DNA from: DYEP01 sp040755615
GTDB lineage: Bacteria; Bacillota; Sulfobacillia; DUSP01; DYEP01
DNA length: 64,000 nt
Assembly: GCA_040755615.1 (NCBI GenBank)
Contig: JBFMAL010000008.1
Location: 7,993-71,992, forward strand
Direction: 5' to 3'
Shown: one piece after another, positions 42,857 through 53,231 of the stretch
Numbering within the stretch: the stretch's first letter is position 1
Layout: each line of letters opens with the position of its first letter
Notes under the pieces: generated by a model
Databases searched by the model: none
What the model saw: the letters and a program-made list of their open reading frames with translations, nothing else
Told to the model about the DNA's origin: nothing
Program-made: the position numbers and the translations under genes

Positions 42857-44956
42857 TCACGATATTGTGATTTTGATATCCAAGGCGGATACACCCTTTT
42901 CGTACGCGAAGATCGGGTTGATATCCATCTCGGTGATCTCTGGAAAGTCGGTTACAAGCTGGCCCACGCGGCCAATCACGTCAATCAGAGCTTCTACGTC
43001 CGCCGGCTGTTCCCCTCTGAAGCCGCGCAGCAGCATAGAAGCTTTGGTTTCGGATATCATGCTCTCCATTTCTCTTCTGCTTAGCCCTGACGCCAGCCTG
43101 AACGAGACGTCTTTAAGCAGATTCACGTATATGCCCCCGAGCCCGAACGCGATAAGCGGGCCGAACTGCACGTCTTTCGTCATCCCCACAATGAGCTCGC
43201 GGCCTTTGGGCATCATCTTCTGCACCTCAACTCCGTGGACGCTGGTACCCGGCAGGAACCGGTGCACGTTCTCCATTATCTCAATGAATCCCTGTCTTAC
43301 CGCCCCGGGGTTGTCAAGGCCCACTTTAACGCCGCCCACGTCTGTTTTGTGAAGGATCTTGGGCGAAGCAACTTTCAGCACTACCGGGAAGCCGAGTAGC
43401 TCGGCGATGTAGGCAGCTTCATCAGCCCTCGTGGCCAGCAGGGACGGAGCGGCAGGAATGTTATACGCGCGGGCGACGCGGACGGTCTCGGTACCAAGTA
43501 GTACCAGCCTGCCTTCTTCCTTGACTTCATGAAATAGCTCTGCAACAGCCTCCCTGTTCACATCATTGTACCTGACAGGTTCTTCTACGATGCGCTCTGC
43601 CAGCCTGCCCTGGTCCACGAGACCCCTGATTGCGGAAACAGCCGGCTCGGGGAAGGGGTAGCAGGGGACGTTCCGGGCGAAAAGAATCTTTGTAGCTTCC
43701 TCTACGTCTGCCCCGCCCATGAAAGACGCCACCACGGGCTTTTCGGGGAATTTGTCGCGCGCCCGGGCGATGACCTCGGCGGTGACCTCCGGTTGCACCA
43801 CCGCGGTGGGAGTGAGTAGTACGATGACGCTGTGGACGTTGTCGTCGCGCAGTACTGTCTCAAGGGCGCTTTCGTAACGGTCGGGTGCCGCGTCACCTAT
43901 GACGTCTACCGGGTTGTAAACGTTGGCAGTCTTGGGCAGGGTTGATCTCAGGTGATCTATGGTGCCCTTGTCAAACCTGGACATTTCAAGACCCAGCTTT
44001 TCCACGCGGTCCGTAGTGATGATGCCGGGTCCGCCTGAATTAGTCACGATGGCAACCCTCGGGCCCTTTGCCGCGGGCTGCATGGCGAAAGCGATAGCAA
44101 GGTCGAACAGCTCAGTCATGGTCTTTGCGCGGATCACCCCGCATTGCCTGAAGGCCACGTCGTAGGCCAGGTCACTACCGGCGAGCGCGCCGGTATGAGA
44201 CGAGGCGGCGAGCGCACCTGCCTGCGTGGTTCCCGCCTTCAGTACAATAATGGGCGTCTTTACCGACGCCTTGCGGGCTACTTCTATGAACTGCCTCCCG
44301 TCGGTCACGTCTTCAAGGTAACAGGCGATGACCTTGGTGTTCGGATCATCTGCCGCGTGGGCGATGAGGTCCGCCTCGTTGAGGTCGGCCTTGTTGCCCA
44401 GGCTGATGAACTGAGAGAAACCAATGCCCTTAGTCAGCGACCAATCCAGTATCGCCACACACAGGGCACCGCTTTGCGAGATGAAAGCGATATGGCCTTG
44501 GAGCGGGGACCTCTTGGCGAAAGTTGCATTGATAGGCGTGTGGGAGTCCATCATGCCTAGGCAGTTAGGGCCAAGCATCCGCATGCCGTACGATTTGCAG
44601 ATCTCAACCAGGGACTTCTCCAACCTGAGCCCTTCAGTACCCACTTCCTTGAAACCGGCGGTAATGGTGATCAGCGCTTTGACCCCGATCTCGCCGCACT
44701 GCCGGGCCACCTCACACACATACGCCGTTGGTACCGAAATCACTGCCATCTCAACAGGTTTCCCGATATGGAGCACACTGGGATAACACTTGTATCCGGA
44801 GATTTCCTTTTCCCTCGGGTTGATTGGATAGATCTCGCCGTTGTACCCGCTGTTAATCACGTTGGTTATGATTGCGTTTCCGATCTTCTCCGGGGATTTG
44901 GACGCCCCAATCACAGCCACGCTTTTTGGGTTGAACAGCGCTGTCAGATCAGCCAT
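42857..44956 (-). CDS. ADP-forming acetate/acyl-CoA ligase (fused alpha-beta)
   Basis: A 699-residue NDP-forming acyl-CoA synthetase converting acyl-CoA, ADP and phosphate to acid, CoA and ATP. CoA-binding domain at the N-terminus (PKSVAVIGASKSPEKIG), succinyl-CoA-synthetase-like ligase part with the phospho-His motif ASSHTGALAGSD (about 251-262), a TNSGGPG segment, then an ATP-grasp domain (LKVASPKILHKTDVGGV, ending EMDINPIFA). In anaerobes it conserves energy from acyl-CoA formed in amino-acid fermentation, fitting the catabolic region upstream. Substrate range is not evident. Confidence 0.9.
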   Translation of the reverse strand: MADLTALFNPKSVAVIGASKSPEKIGNAIITNVINSGYNGEIYPINPREKEISGYKCYPSVLHIGKPVEMAVISVPTAYVCEVARQCGEIGVKALITITAGFKEVGTEGLRLEKSLVEICKSYGMRMLGPNCLGMMDSHTPINATFAKRSPLQGHIAFISQSGALCVAILDWSLTKGIGFSQFISLGNKADLNEADLIAHAADDPNTKVIACYLEDVTDGRQFIEVARKASVKTPIIVLKAGTTQAGALAASSHTGALAGSDLAYDVAFRQCGVIRAKTMTELFDLAIAFAMQPAAKGPRVAIVTNSGGPGIITTDRVEKLGLEMSRFDKGTIDHLRSTLPKTANVYNPVDVIGDAAPDRYESALETVLRDDNVHSVIVLLTPTAVVQPEVTAEVIARARDKFPEKPVVASFMGGADVEEATKILFARNVPCYPFPEPAVSAIRGLVDQGRLAERIVEEPVRYNDVNREAVAELFHEVKEEGRLVLLGTETVRVARAYNIPAAPSLLATRADEAAYIAELLGFPVVLKVASPKILHKTDVGGVKVGLDNPGAVRQGFIEIMENVHRFLPGTSVHGVEVQKMMPKGRELIVGMTKDVQFGPLIAFGLGGIYVNLLKDVSFRLASGLSRREMESMISETKASMLLRGFRGEQPADVEALIDVIGRVGQLVTDFPEITEMDINPIFAYEKGVSALDIKITIS

Positions 44957-45242
44957 GTCCTGAGGTCACCTTCTTTTTGTGAATATAGAGATGCAGGGGG
45001 CCGTTCATCAGGGTGCGAAAGCCTCCCCCCCTCTGACGGTCCCCCTGATTGTCCCACAATAGTCTATCACGATTCGGTGTGTGAGTAAACAGTTTTACGA
45101 GGACCACACTTCTGTTTATACCTCGTCTATACCCTATCCAACCTTCCCGGGGGGGTATTCGAACTGGGAACAAACAGGAAAGCAGGGAAATGGTGTAGAA
45201 GAATAAAAGTAAGACTCAAAAGGAAGAAGGGGGGGACCCGGT

Positions 45243-45683
45243 ATGAACGTTTCCCTCGCAGAAGCGTGTTCGGCGAGCGGTCTGCACCCTCGGCTGGTTG
45301 GAGAGATCGTTCGAGAATACGGTCAGGAACTAGGAGTGTCGGAGTCCGAAGAAGGGGACCTTCACCTTCCAGAAGACTCTGTGCCGCTCCTTAAATCCAT
45401 ACACCTTTGGCAAGCCGAAGGCCTGGGAGTGGAAGAGATAAGGCAACGGTTGAAGGCGCCAGGCCGGCCTCCGGTCGAGTTCCAGGATAACGAATTGTAC
45501 AACCGCCTTTTAGATCTCGTGACGCGGCTTGAGAAGACCGAAAAGCAGCGGGCCGAGGACAGGGACAGACTGTTGACCGCACTAATCAGGACACAGCAGG
45601 AAGTGCAGCAGCTCAGGTACCAACTGGTGGGGATGACAACTCGGGCTGACCGGAAAAGAAAGAGGTTTCTGGGGATATTCTAA
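45243..45683 (+). CDS. MerR-like helix-turn-helix protein with C-terminal coiled coil
   Basis: 146 residues. The N-terminal 70 residues resemble a degenerate MerR-type HTH (SLAEACSASGLHPRLVGEIV, then LLKSIHLWQAEGLGVEEIRQRLK). Residues about 80-125 form a charged coiled coil ending in a basic tail. Similar proteins in Bacillota act as chromosome- or division-linked DNA binders or as prophage-type regulators; no effector domain is seen. GGGGGGA precedes the ATG. Divergent from the acyl-CoA ligase gene (286 bp between starts). Confidence 0.65.
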   Translation: MNVSLAEACSASGLHPRLVGEIVREYGQELGVSESEEGDLHLPEDSVPLLKSIHLWQAEGLGVEEIRQRLKAPGRPPVEFQDNELYNRLLDLVTRLEKTEKQRAEDRDRLLTALIRTQQEVQQLRYQLVGMTTRADRKRKRFLGIF

Positions 45684-45724
45684 GTGAGGACAGATGATCG
45701 GTACACCTGGACGGTGGTGCAGAC

Positions 45725-46876
45725 GTGTTACATTACCTGGATAACAGCGCGACCACCAGGCTCCTGCCCGAGGTGGCGGACGCCGTGTGTCGTACGCTGA
45801 AAGAAACGTTCGGCAACCCCTCATCGCTTCACCCGCCTGGGGTGAGCGCGCGCGCACTCATTGATGAAGCCCGGGAGAAGATCGCTTCAGCGCTCTGCGT
45901 GAACGCTGAGGAAATCGTGTTTACGTCAGGTGGGACCGAGTCAAACAACACCGCTATATTCGGTGTTGCGCGGCTCTATGCAAAGCGCGGCAGGCACATT
46001 GTGACTTCCGCTATCGAGCATCCCTCGGTTCTCGAGCCGCTTTCCAGGCTCGCCGCCGAAGGTTTTGAGGTGGAGCACGTACCGCCGCTGCAGGACGGCT
46101 CTGTTCCGGCGGATGAGGTGTTGACCCGGGTCAGGAAGGACACAGTGCTTGTAACGATGATGCACGTGAATAATGAGGTAGGCTCTGTGTTACCGATCGA
46201 TGCGGTAGGCCGGGGACTACGCGAGTTTTCGCCGCGGCCCGTATTTCACGTGGACGCAGTGCAGTCCTTCGGGAAGTATCGCATAGAGCCCGAGGGATTC
46301 GGAATAGACCTCCTCAGCGCAAGCGGGCACAAGATCCACGGCCCGAAGGGTACGGGTTTTCTGTATGTGCGAAGGGGCCTGGAGATCCCACCATATATGC
46401 TCGGAGGGGGCCAAGAGCGCGGCTTTCGCTCGGGTACAGAGAACGTGCACGGGATTGTGGGAATGGCGGAAGCCATATCCGCGCTTGAGAAGGCGAATTT
46501 TTGGGGCCGCGTCAAGCCCCTGAGATGCCGTATCGAAGAAGGTGCAATGCGCATCCCGGGCTGTTCCGTCATAGGTCCGAAGGAAGAGGGGCTGTACGCG
46601 CCGCATATCCTGTCGCTGCGGGTAGAAGGCGTGCGCGGCGAGGTGCTAGTGCGTTTCCTGGGCGCCGAAGGCGTGTGTGTGTCTTCAGGCTCGGCATGTC
46701 ACGGCCACCGGGGCGGGCCAAGCCCGGTGCTCGCTGCGCTCGGTATGAAATCCAAAGAGGCAGAGCAGGTAATCCGAGTCAGCCTTTCTGTTGACAACGA
46801 CGAGTCTGATGCAGACGCGTTTCTGTCTTCGCTTGAGAAGGCGGTGTCGCACTTTAGGCGGGTGTTTCGATCGTGA
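45725..46876 (+). CDS. Cysteine desulfurase (NifS/IscS family)
   Basis: A 383-residue PLP enzyme that moves sulfur from cysteine to an active-site Cys persulfide. YLDNSATTRLLPEV, TSGGTESNNTAIFG, SAIEHPSVLEPL, VDAVQSFGK, the PLP Lys in SGHKIHGPKGTG, and the catalytic Cys in SSGSACHGH are present. It overlaps thiI by 4 bp. In B. subtilis a dedicated desulfurase (NifZ) serves ThiI, and the same pairing is likely here, for 4-thiouridine in tRNA. GTG start. Confidence 0.92.
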   Translation: MLHYLDNSATTRLLPEVADAVCRTLKETFGNPSSLHPPGVSARALIDEAREKIASALCVNAEEIVFTSGGTESNNTAIFGVARLYAKRGRHIVTSAIEHPSVLEPLSRLAAEGFEVEHVPPLQDGSVPADEVLTRVRKDTVLVTMMHVNNEVGSVLPIDAVGRGLREFSPRPVFHVDAVQSFGKYRIEPEGFGIDLLSASGHKIHGPKGTGFLYVRRGLEIPPYMLGGGQERGFRSGTENVHGIVGMAEAISALEKANFWGRVKPLRCRIEEGAMRIPGCSVIGPKEEGLYAPHILSLRVEGVRGEVLVRFLGAEGVCVSSGSACHGHRGGPSPVLAALGMKSKEAEQVIRVSLSVDNDESDADAFLSSLEKAVSHFRRVFRS

Positions 46877-48066
46877 ACATGAAGCTTGTAGTCATCAGGT
46901 ACGGCGAGATCGGCCTCAAAGGTAAAAACCGATCATTTTTTGAACGTATCTTGAGGAAGCAAATACAGCGCGTGCTGAAGCCTGAAGAAGAGGTACACCA
47001 CGACTTCGGCCGGTTCTACGTGTATACCGATGACCCGCTCGATGCAGCGGTGCGCCTCAGAGAGGTGTTCGGCACAGTCACACTGAGCCCGGGCATAAGC
47101 GTGGAGCTGGACATACGGGAGCTCGAGGAAGCGGCAGCGAGAGTGCTCGGCGGCGCGCTGGCCGAAGATCCCGGCATAAAGACGTTCAAAGTAGAGACGC
47201 GGCGGAGCAACAAGGCCTTCCCCCATACCTCGCCCGAGATCAGCCGCAGGCTGGGCGCCTTCTTGCTCGGACGCTTTCCATCAATGAGAGTCGACGTTCA
47301 CAATCCCGACATCACGGTGGGAGTGGAGGTAAGACAAAGAGGGCTGGTTTTCGGTCAGGTCATCCCGGGCCCCGGAGGACTCCCGGTGGGCAGCGCCGGC
47401 AGAGCGGGACTGCTTCTCTCCGGAGGCATAGACAGCCCCGTCGCCGGATACCTGGCCATGAAAAGAGGCGTCATGCTTGACTGCATACATTTTCATACCT
47501 TCCCCTATACCAGCGAGCGTTCAGTTGACAAGGTTCGGAAACTCAGCACAGAGCTGGCGAGATGGGGCGATCTAAACCTGCACCTCTTCAGCCTCACTGC
47601 CGTGGTTGAGGCGATAAAGGAAAGCTGCCCCGAGAAACTTACCATCACTATCATGCGCAGGTTCATGCTGCGCATCGCGGAGGCGTTCTGCCGCCAGGGG
47701 AGAGGGCTGGCGCTTGTTACGGGGGAGAGCCTGGGTCAGGTAGCGAGCCAAACGCTGGAAAGCCTATACTGCATAGAGCATGCAGTGTCTGTCCCGGTGC
47801 TGCGTCCCCTGATCGGCTTTGACAAGACGGAAATCGTAGCAATGGCCAGGCGCATGGGCACATATGAGTTGTCGGTAGAGCCTTTTGATGACTGCTGTAG
47901 CCTGTTCGTGCCTCGTAACCCGTCAACTCAGCCCAGACTTGAGCAGGTGATATGTGCCGAAGACGCCCTGGACGTTCAGGGCCTAGTTGATGCTGCTCTC
48001 GGCACTAGGGAGTCCTGGTCATACTACCGCAGAGGTCAGGGTGTCGAGTCCACCCGTTGGCAGTGA
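46873..48066 (+). CDS. thiI: tRNA 4-thiouridine synthase ThiI
   Basis: A 397-residue enzyme that adenylates and thiolates U8 of tRNA. N-terminal ferredoxin-like and THUMP domains (RYGEIGLKGKNRSFFE at the start; THUMP to about 165), then the PP-loop ATP-pyrophosphatase LLSGGIDSPVAGYLAMKRG and VTGESLGQVASQTLESL. There is no C-terminal rhodanese domain, as in Bacillus ThiI, so persulfide transfer probably comes straight from the neighbouring desulfurase. GTG 46873 overlaps the previous stop; ATG 46879 two codons on is also possible. Confidence 0.94.
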   Translation: MNMKLVVIRYGEIGLKGKNRSFFERILRKQIQRVLKPEEEVHHDFGRFYVYTDDPLDAAVRLREVFGTVTLSPGISVELDIRELEEAAARVLGGALAEDPGIKTFKVETRRSNKAFPHTSPEISRRLGAFLLGRFPSMRVDVHNPDITVGVEVRQRGLVFGQVIPGPGGLPVGSAGRAGLLLSGGIDSPVAGYLAMKRGVMLDCIHFHTFPYTSERSVDKVRKLSTELARWGDLNLHLFSLTAVVEAIKESCPEKLTITIMRRFMLRIAEAFCRQGRGLALVTGESLGQVASQTLESLYCIEHAVSVPVLRPLIGFDKTEIVAMARRMGTYELSVEPFDDCCSLFVPRNPSTQPRLEQVICAEDALDVQGLVDAALGTRESWSYYRRGQGVESTRWQ

Positions 48067-48168
48067 ATTGCCTGACATTTCCCCCCCATGCAGTGTCGGG
48101 TCGCGGGATTGTTCTGTACCGTTATTCAAAGGTGTGATAGGTAACCCGCCGAAAGAAGAGGGTGTCGT

Positions 48169-49068
48169 TTGTCCGTGTATGTAATTGAAATTCTCGTGCC
48201 CGTCATTTTCATTATTCTACTAGGATATGTCGCCAACTTTTTTCTGAAAATGGACGTATCAGCCCCGTCGCGCCTCACGCTTTACATCCTCCTGCCAGCG
48301 CTGGTGTTTAACTCGCTTTATACCTCAGCGACAACAAGTGCTGAGTTCATTATGCTCTTTTGCTTCCTGGCGCTGTTTACCGCGCTGATGGTAGGATTGA
48401 TAACTGCTGTGGGCGCCGTGTTCGCTCTGGATAGGAAGGACAGGAGCGCGCTGGTACTCGCTTCCACCTTCGGGAACACGGGGTACCTCGGCTCGCCCAT
48501 TATCCTCTTTGCTTTGGGTCAGCAGGGTTTCGAGCGTGCCCTACTTTACATGGTGTGCCAGCAATTTTTCATGTTTACAGTGGGAGTGTTTTACGCGGCG
48601 AGCAGCAAGAACAGCGTACGCCGATCTCTCCTTGGCGTGCTGCGCATGCCTTCGCTTTACGCTGCAGTGCTTGCTTACTTGCTGCGGTCCGCCGGGCTTT
48701 CCATCCCCCCTGTACTCTACAAGGGGATAAGTATGATGGCAGGAGCCGCGCTTCCGGTCATGCTGCTGATTATGGGCATGCAGTTTCACGCACTTTCCGC
48801 CGGCTTTTCCAAAAAGACGATGGCATTGGGCACAGCAATGAAGCTGGTGATTGCACCACTACTCGCGTACGGGCTGGTCTTCTTGCTACCTGTGGAGAGA
48901 GAACTTTCCTCCGTCCTGGTGCTCCAAACCGCAATGCCCACAGCTATGAATATTGCATTGGTTTCCATGGAGTATGACGCAGCGCCTGATGTGGTGTGCG
49001 GTACCGCCATGCTTTCAACCGTGCTCTGCCCGTTGACTCTCAGCATACTCCTGTGGCTCCTGCTTTGA
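48169..49068 (+). CDS. AEC-family transporter (auxin efflux carrier-like)
   Basis: A 299-residue membrane protein with about ten helices in two halves. LPALVFNSLYTSA in the first half and LVLQTAMPTAMNIALVSMEYD in the second mark the AEC/membrane transport family; a TFGNTGYLGSPI segment is also typical. Bacterial members export or import small carboxylates such as malate. TTG start behind GAGGGTG. Confidence 0.85.
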   Translation: MSVYVIEILVPVIFIILLGYVANFFLKMDVSAPSRLTLYILLPALVFNSLYTSATTSAEFIMLFCFLALFTALMVGLITAVGAVFALDRKDRSALVLASTFGNTGYLGSPIILFALGQQGFERALLYMVCQQFFMFTVGVFYAASSKNSVRRSLLGVLRMPSLYAAVLAYLLRSAGLSIPPVLYKGISMMAGAALPVMLLIMGMQFHALSAGFSKKTMALGTAMKLVIAPLLAYGLVFLLPVERELSSVLVLQTAMPTAMNIALVSMEYDAAPDVVCGTAMLSTVLCPLTLSILLWLLL

Positions 49069-49226
49069 TAGTACAGACTGGCCATCATGCGGGTAATCAA
49101 CTGCTGGGTAAAGAATACTCAGATCAAGAGCATTATGGTATCATATCTGCATTGAACCCAGCGAATGGGCAAGCTGGCTGGTGGCTGAAGACAATTGCAA
49201 AACCACACTAATTGGCGGGGGAGTTT

Positions 49227-50546
49227 TTGTCCTTGTATTACCTAATCGAGACGTTTGGTTGTCAGATGAATGCTCATGACTCCGAAGTGCTGGCGGGGCT
49301 GCTTGAAGAGATGGGCTATCGCCCGGCGAAGGCCCGCGAGGAAGCAGACTTGATATTGCTGAACACCTGTTGCGTAAGAGAGAGCGCCGAAAACAAGGTG
49401 TGGGGGAGGCTTGGCGTGCTCAAACGCTTAAAAAGAGAAAACCCAGGGTTGATAATCGGAGTATGCGGGTGTATGGCACAGGAGGAAGGGACAGCAGAAC
49501 GCATAAGGCGCCGTTATCCCCACGTGGACCTGGTTTTCGGTACCCACAACGTGCACCGTCTCCCAGATCTCATACGGGAGGCAAGAGAAAGCAATGCACT
49601 GGTGGTCGAGGTATTAGAGTCGGAGGGCGGGATCGTAGAACACCTGCCTGCAAAGCGTGCGCCGGGGCTCAGTGCATGGGTGACGGTTATGTACGGCTGC
49701 AACAACTTCTGTTCGTACTGCATTGTGCCCTATGTTAGAGGCAGGCAGCGAAGCAGAGAACCCCGTTCCGTCATTGACGAAGTCTCGTCCCTTTTTGCTG
49801 AAGGTTACAAGGAAGTTACGCTCCTTGGTCAGAACGTCAATGCTTACGGGCGTGACCTTGCAGAGGAGTATGACTTCGCCGATCTCCTATCCGAGCTTGA
49901 CAGACTTGACCACGCGGGCAGGATCAGGTACATGACTTCGCACCCACGGGATTTCTCAGACAAGCTGATAGACGTGCTGAGCAAAACAAAGCACGTATGC
50001 GAACACATCCACCTCCCCGTTCAGGCGGGATCTGACCGGATTCTTTCGCTAATGAACCGGGGATATACCAGAGATGGATATCTTGCGCTTGTACAACGCA
50101 TCAGGAAAGCTATTCCTAACGCTTCCATAACCACCGATATCATTGTCGGATTCCCGGGAGAGTCGGAGTCTGAGTTTGAAGAGACGCTGGACCTGGTCAA
50201 GCAAGTGAGGTTTGATGCCGCTTTTACCTTCGTCTACTCACCTAGAAGAGGTACACGCGCGGCAGCCATGGAAAACCAGGTTCCAGCGGACGAGAAACAA
50301 CGCCGCATAACAGCACTGGTGGAGCTCCAAAACCGGATAACAAAAGAAGTGAATAACGCGATGATAGGCAGGATAGAGGAAGTACTAGTCGAGGGTCCCT
50401 CGGAGAAGGAACCAGAGAAGCTATCCGGCAGAACCCGGGGCAACAAGGTGGTCATTATCGATTCAAAGCAACATCCCGGCGCGCTCGTCAACGTCCGGAT
50501 CACGGACGGCGGTACTTACTACCTGAAGGGTGAAATACTGCGCTGA
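49227..50546 (+). CDS. miaB: tRNA-2-methylthio-N6-dimethylallyladenosine synthase MiaB
   Basis: A radical-SAM methylthiotransferase that adds the 2-methylthio group at A37. An N-terminal MTTase domain (ETFGCQMNAHDSE, LNTCCVRESAENK and CGCMAQE give three cluster cysteines), the radical SAM motif CNNFCSYCIVPYVRGRQRSR and a C-terminal TRAM domain are present. Of several in-frame TTG codons (49212, 49227, 49233) I choose 49227 because GGCGGGGGAG lies ahead. miaA, which makes its substrate, is in the same block (54931). Confidence 0.94.
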   Translation: MSLYYLIETFGCQMNAHDSEVLAGLLEEMGYRPAKAREEADLILLNTCCVRESAENKVWGRLGVLKRLKRENPGLIIGVCGCMAQEEGTAERIRRRYPHVDLVFGTHNVHRLPDLIREARESNALVVEVLESEGGIVEHLPAKRAPGLSAWVTVMYGCNNFCSYCIVPYVRGRQRSREPRSVIDEVSSLFAEGYKEVTLLGQNVNAYGRDLAEEYDFADLLSELDRLDHAGRIRYMTSHPRDFSDKLIDVLSKTKHVCEHIHLPVQAGSDRILSLMNRGYTRDGYLALVQRIRKAIPNASITTDIIVGFPGESESEFEETLDLVKQVRFDAAFTFVYSPRRGTRAAAMENQVPADEKQRRITALVELQNRITKEVNNAMIGRIEEVLVEGPSEKEPEKLSGRTRGNKVVIIDSKQHPGALVNVRITDGGTYYLKGEILR

Positions 50547-50597
50547 GGACCCGCGTGTCTGCCTGGAAAACCGTGTTCCTAAGGAGTGGAATCTTCT

Positions 50598-53186
50598 GTG
50601 ACCACACCCATGCTGTCTCAGTACCACCAGATCAAAAGAGAACATCCCGACAAGATCCTCATGTTTAGGCTGGGCGACTTCTACGAGATGTTCTACGATG
50701 ATGCAGTGATCGCAGCTCGGGAGCTGGATATCGTTCTTACCTCAAGACCCACAGGCAATGATACCCGGATTCCCATGGCAGGTGTGCCCTACCACGCAGT
50801 AGACACGTACTTATCTAAACTACTGGATAAGGGCTACAGGATCGCCCTGTGTGACCAAGTCGAGGATGCTCGACAGGCCAAGGGCCTTGTAAAACGGGCA
50901 GTCACCCGGGTCGTCACGCCGGGCACGGTGATAGACTCTGCACTGCTTGATGACAAACGCAACAACTACATTGGCTGCGTGGTAGAATCAGAGGGCTCTA
51001 TTGGAATTGCGCTGGCTGACGCCTCGACGGGTGAGTTTTTCGCGGGCGAGATCCATGGTAAGAACAGCCGGGAGACGGCCATTGAGGAGCTGAGCAGATA
51101 TGCTCCGAGCGAGTGCCTGATCCCGCGGTCGCACGAAGGACGGGACTTCCATCTACTTCTCGCCCGGAACGTGGCGACCATCACGCCCTGGGAAGAGTGG
51201 GCATACGATACAGAGGCCGCATACAAAAGCTTGTGTGAACATTTCAAAGTTAACTCGCTGCGTGGCTTTGACCTCGAAGAACTGAAGCTTGGTACCAAAG
51301 CGGCGGGGGCGCTGCTTACGTACCTCTCAAAGACACAGATGACTGAGCTTCAACACATCACCTCGATAAGAAGGCTTCACTTCGGAACTGGCCTCATTAT
51401 CGACAGCTCTACCCGGCGAAACCTGGAGCTTTTAAAGAGGGCCAGCGACGGTTCTACAAAGGGGTCTCTCATTTGGGTTCTGGACGTCACACAGACTTCC
51501 ATGGGTTCAAGACTCTTGAAGAAGTGGTTACTGAACCCCCTCACCGACCCCGATAGGATCAATGAGAGGCTTGATGCGGTAGAGGTACTGTCCTGTGACC
51601 CGGTGATGCGTGGTGAATTGAGGGAGTGCTTGAGACAGACGTACGATATTGAACGAATAGTGGGAAAACTCTCCTACGGCACGGCAAACGCCCGCGATCT
51701 TTTGTGTTTGGCGACGTCACTTTCGTTGCTGCCCCGCATAAAACAGACTGTGCTCAAAGCACGTGCGCCATTACTCGTTCAACTGGCCACTTCCATGCCT
51801 GACACACAACAACTAGCAGCGCTCATCCTGGCTGCCATCACAGACGATCCCCCCGCAACTGTTACGGACGGTGGCATCATCAGGGATGGCTTTCATCAGG
51901 AGATAGACGCGCTGCGAAGTGCAAGCGAGTCAGGAAAGGACTGGATCGCGCAGCTTGAAGTATCGGAGCGCGAAAGAACCCAGATCAGGTCATTAAGAGT
52001 TGGCTACAACAAAGTATTTGGGTACTACATTGAGGTCACCAAGCCCAATCTGCATCTTGTGCCCCCGGACTACATCAGAAGACAGACTTTAGCCAACGCT
52101 GAACGTTTTGTCACAGAGAAGCTGAAAGAATATGAAGAGAAGGTGCTCGGAGCGGAATCGCGCCTTTGCGAGCTGGAGTACGAGGTGTTCTGCAAGCTGC
52201 GGGAGGAGGTATGCAGCCACATACCCAAGTTCCAGGCTGTCGCGATGGCTGTGGCTGAGCTTGACGTGCTGTCCACCTTTGCTGAAATCGCAGTAAAGTA
52301 CAATTACAAGAGGCCGGAAGTGGACAGAAGCGATGTGATAGAGATCAGGGGTGGGCGACACCCCGTGGTTGAACGCCTATTGGGCGAAGGAGAGTACGTA
52401 CCCAATGATACGTTCATGAACTCTTCCGACTCACGCCTTCTCCTCATCACCGGGCCAAACATGGCAGGTAAATCCACGTACTGCCGACAGGTAGCGTTAA
52501 TCACACTGATGGCACAGACCGGTAGTTTTGTCCCAGCAGATGCGGCACGCATCGGCGTGGTGGACCGGATCTTCACGCGGGTGGGAGCGCACGACGACCT
52601 GTCGATGGGTCAGAGTACGTTTATGGTAGAAATGACGGAGCTGTCCAACATCCTGAGGAACGCCACAGACAAGAGTCTCATCGTCCTTGATGAGATCGGA
52701 AGAGGCACGAGCACGTATGACGGTCTGGCCATAGCCTGGGCTGTAACTGAATACATTCTTGACTCCATCGGTGCGAAAACGCTGTTTGCCACTCATTACC
52801 GGGAACTGGTATCGATCGAAGACACGCATGAAGGAGTCCGCAATCATTCGGTAGCTATTGAAAAGAGAGGAGATGAGCTGATCTTTCTCCGCAAGATGGT
52901 GAAAGGGCCAGCAGACGGAAGTTATGGGATCGACGTAGCACGTCTGGCAGGCCTGCCGCCCAGCGTGGTTGACCGCGCATTCGGCATTCTAGAAGTATTG
53001 GAACGTGCTGATAGAGGAAAGCCTGAGCGGCGGCCAAAGAGGTGCCAGATGACCCAGCTCACGTTCCTCCAGGTTCAGGAACATCCCATTATTGAAGAAC
53101 TGAGGAGCATTAACGTAATGAACATCACTCCGGTAGAGGCCATTAACATTTTGTATGACCTGCAACAGAAGGCAAGGAGAAAATAG
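50598..53186 (+). CDS. mutS: DNA mismatch repair protein MutS
   Basis: An 862-residue mismatch recognition ATPase. The Phe-x-Glu mismatch motif lies in FRLGDFYEMFYDD (near residue 27), the lever/clamp region is intact, and the ATPase domain has TGPNMAGKSTYCRQV (Walker A), DDLSMGQSTFMVEM (signature), LDEIGRGTSTYDGLA (Walker B) and ATHYREL (H-loop). Full length with the usual C-terminal HTH/dimer tail. GTG 50598 with AAGGAG 11 bases ahead; 50586 is an alternative start. Confidence 0.96.
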   Translation: MTTPMLSQYHQIKREHPDKILMFRLGDFYEMFYDDAVIAARELDIVLTSRPTGNDTRIPMAGVPYHAVDTYLSKLLDKGYRIALCDQVEDARQAKGLVKRAVTRVVTPGTVIDSALLDDKRNNYIGCVVESEGSIGIALADASTGEFFAGEIHGKNSRETAIEELSRYAPSECLIPRSHEGRDFHLLLARNVATITPWEEWAYDTEAAYKSLCEHFKVNSLRGFDLEELKLGTKAAGALLTYLSKTQMTELQHITSIRRLHFGTGLIIDSSTRRNLELLKRASDGSTKGSLIWVLDVTQTSMGSRLLKKWLLNPLTDPDRINERLDAVEVLSCDPVMRGELRECLRQTYDIERIVGKLSYGTANARDLLCLATSLSLLPRIKQTVLKARAPLLVQLATSMPDTQQLAALILAAITDDPPATVTDGGIIRDGFHQEIDALRSASESGKDWIAQLEVSERERTQIRSLRVGYNKVFGYYIEVTKPNLHLVPPDYIRRQTLANAERFVTEKLKEYEEKVLGAESRLCELEYEVFCKLREEVCSHIPKFQAVAMAVAELDVLSTFAEIAVKYNYKRPEVDRSDVIEIRGGRHPVVERLLGEGEYVPNDTFMNSSDSRLLLITGPNMAGKSTYCRQVALITLMAQTGSFVPADAARIGVVDRIFTRVGAHDDLSMGQSTFMVEMTELSNILRNATDKSLIVLDEIGRGTSTYDGLAIAWAVTEYILDSIGAKTLFATHYRELVSIEDTHEGVRNHSVAIEKRGDELIFLRKMVKGPADGSYGIDVARLAGLPPSVVDRAFGILEVLERADRGKPERRPKRCQMTQLTFLQVQEHPIIEELRSINVMNITPVEAINILYDLQQKARRK

Positions 53187-53231
53187 GTTTCCATCGACCC
53201 AGGGGTTATTCATCCATCGCACAAGGAGGGA

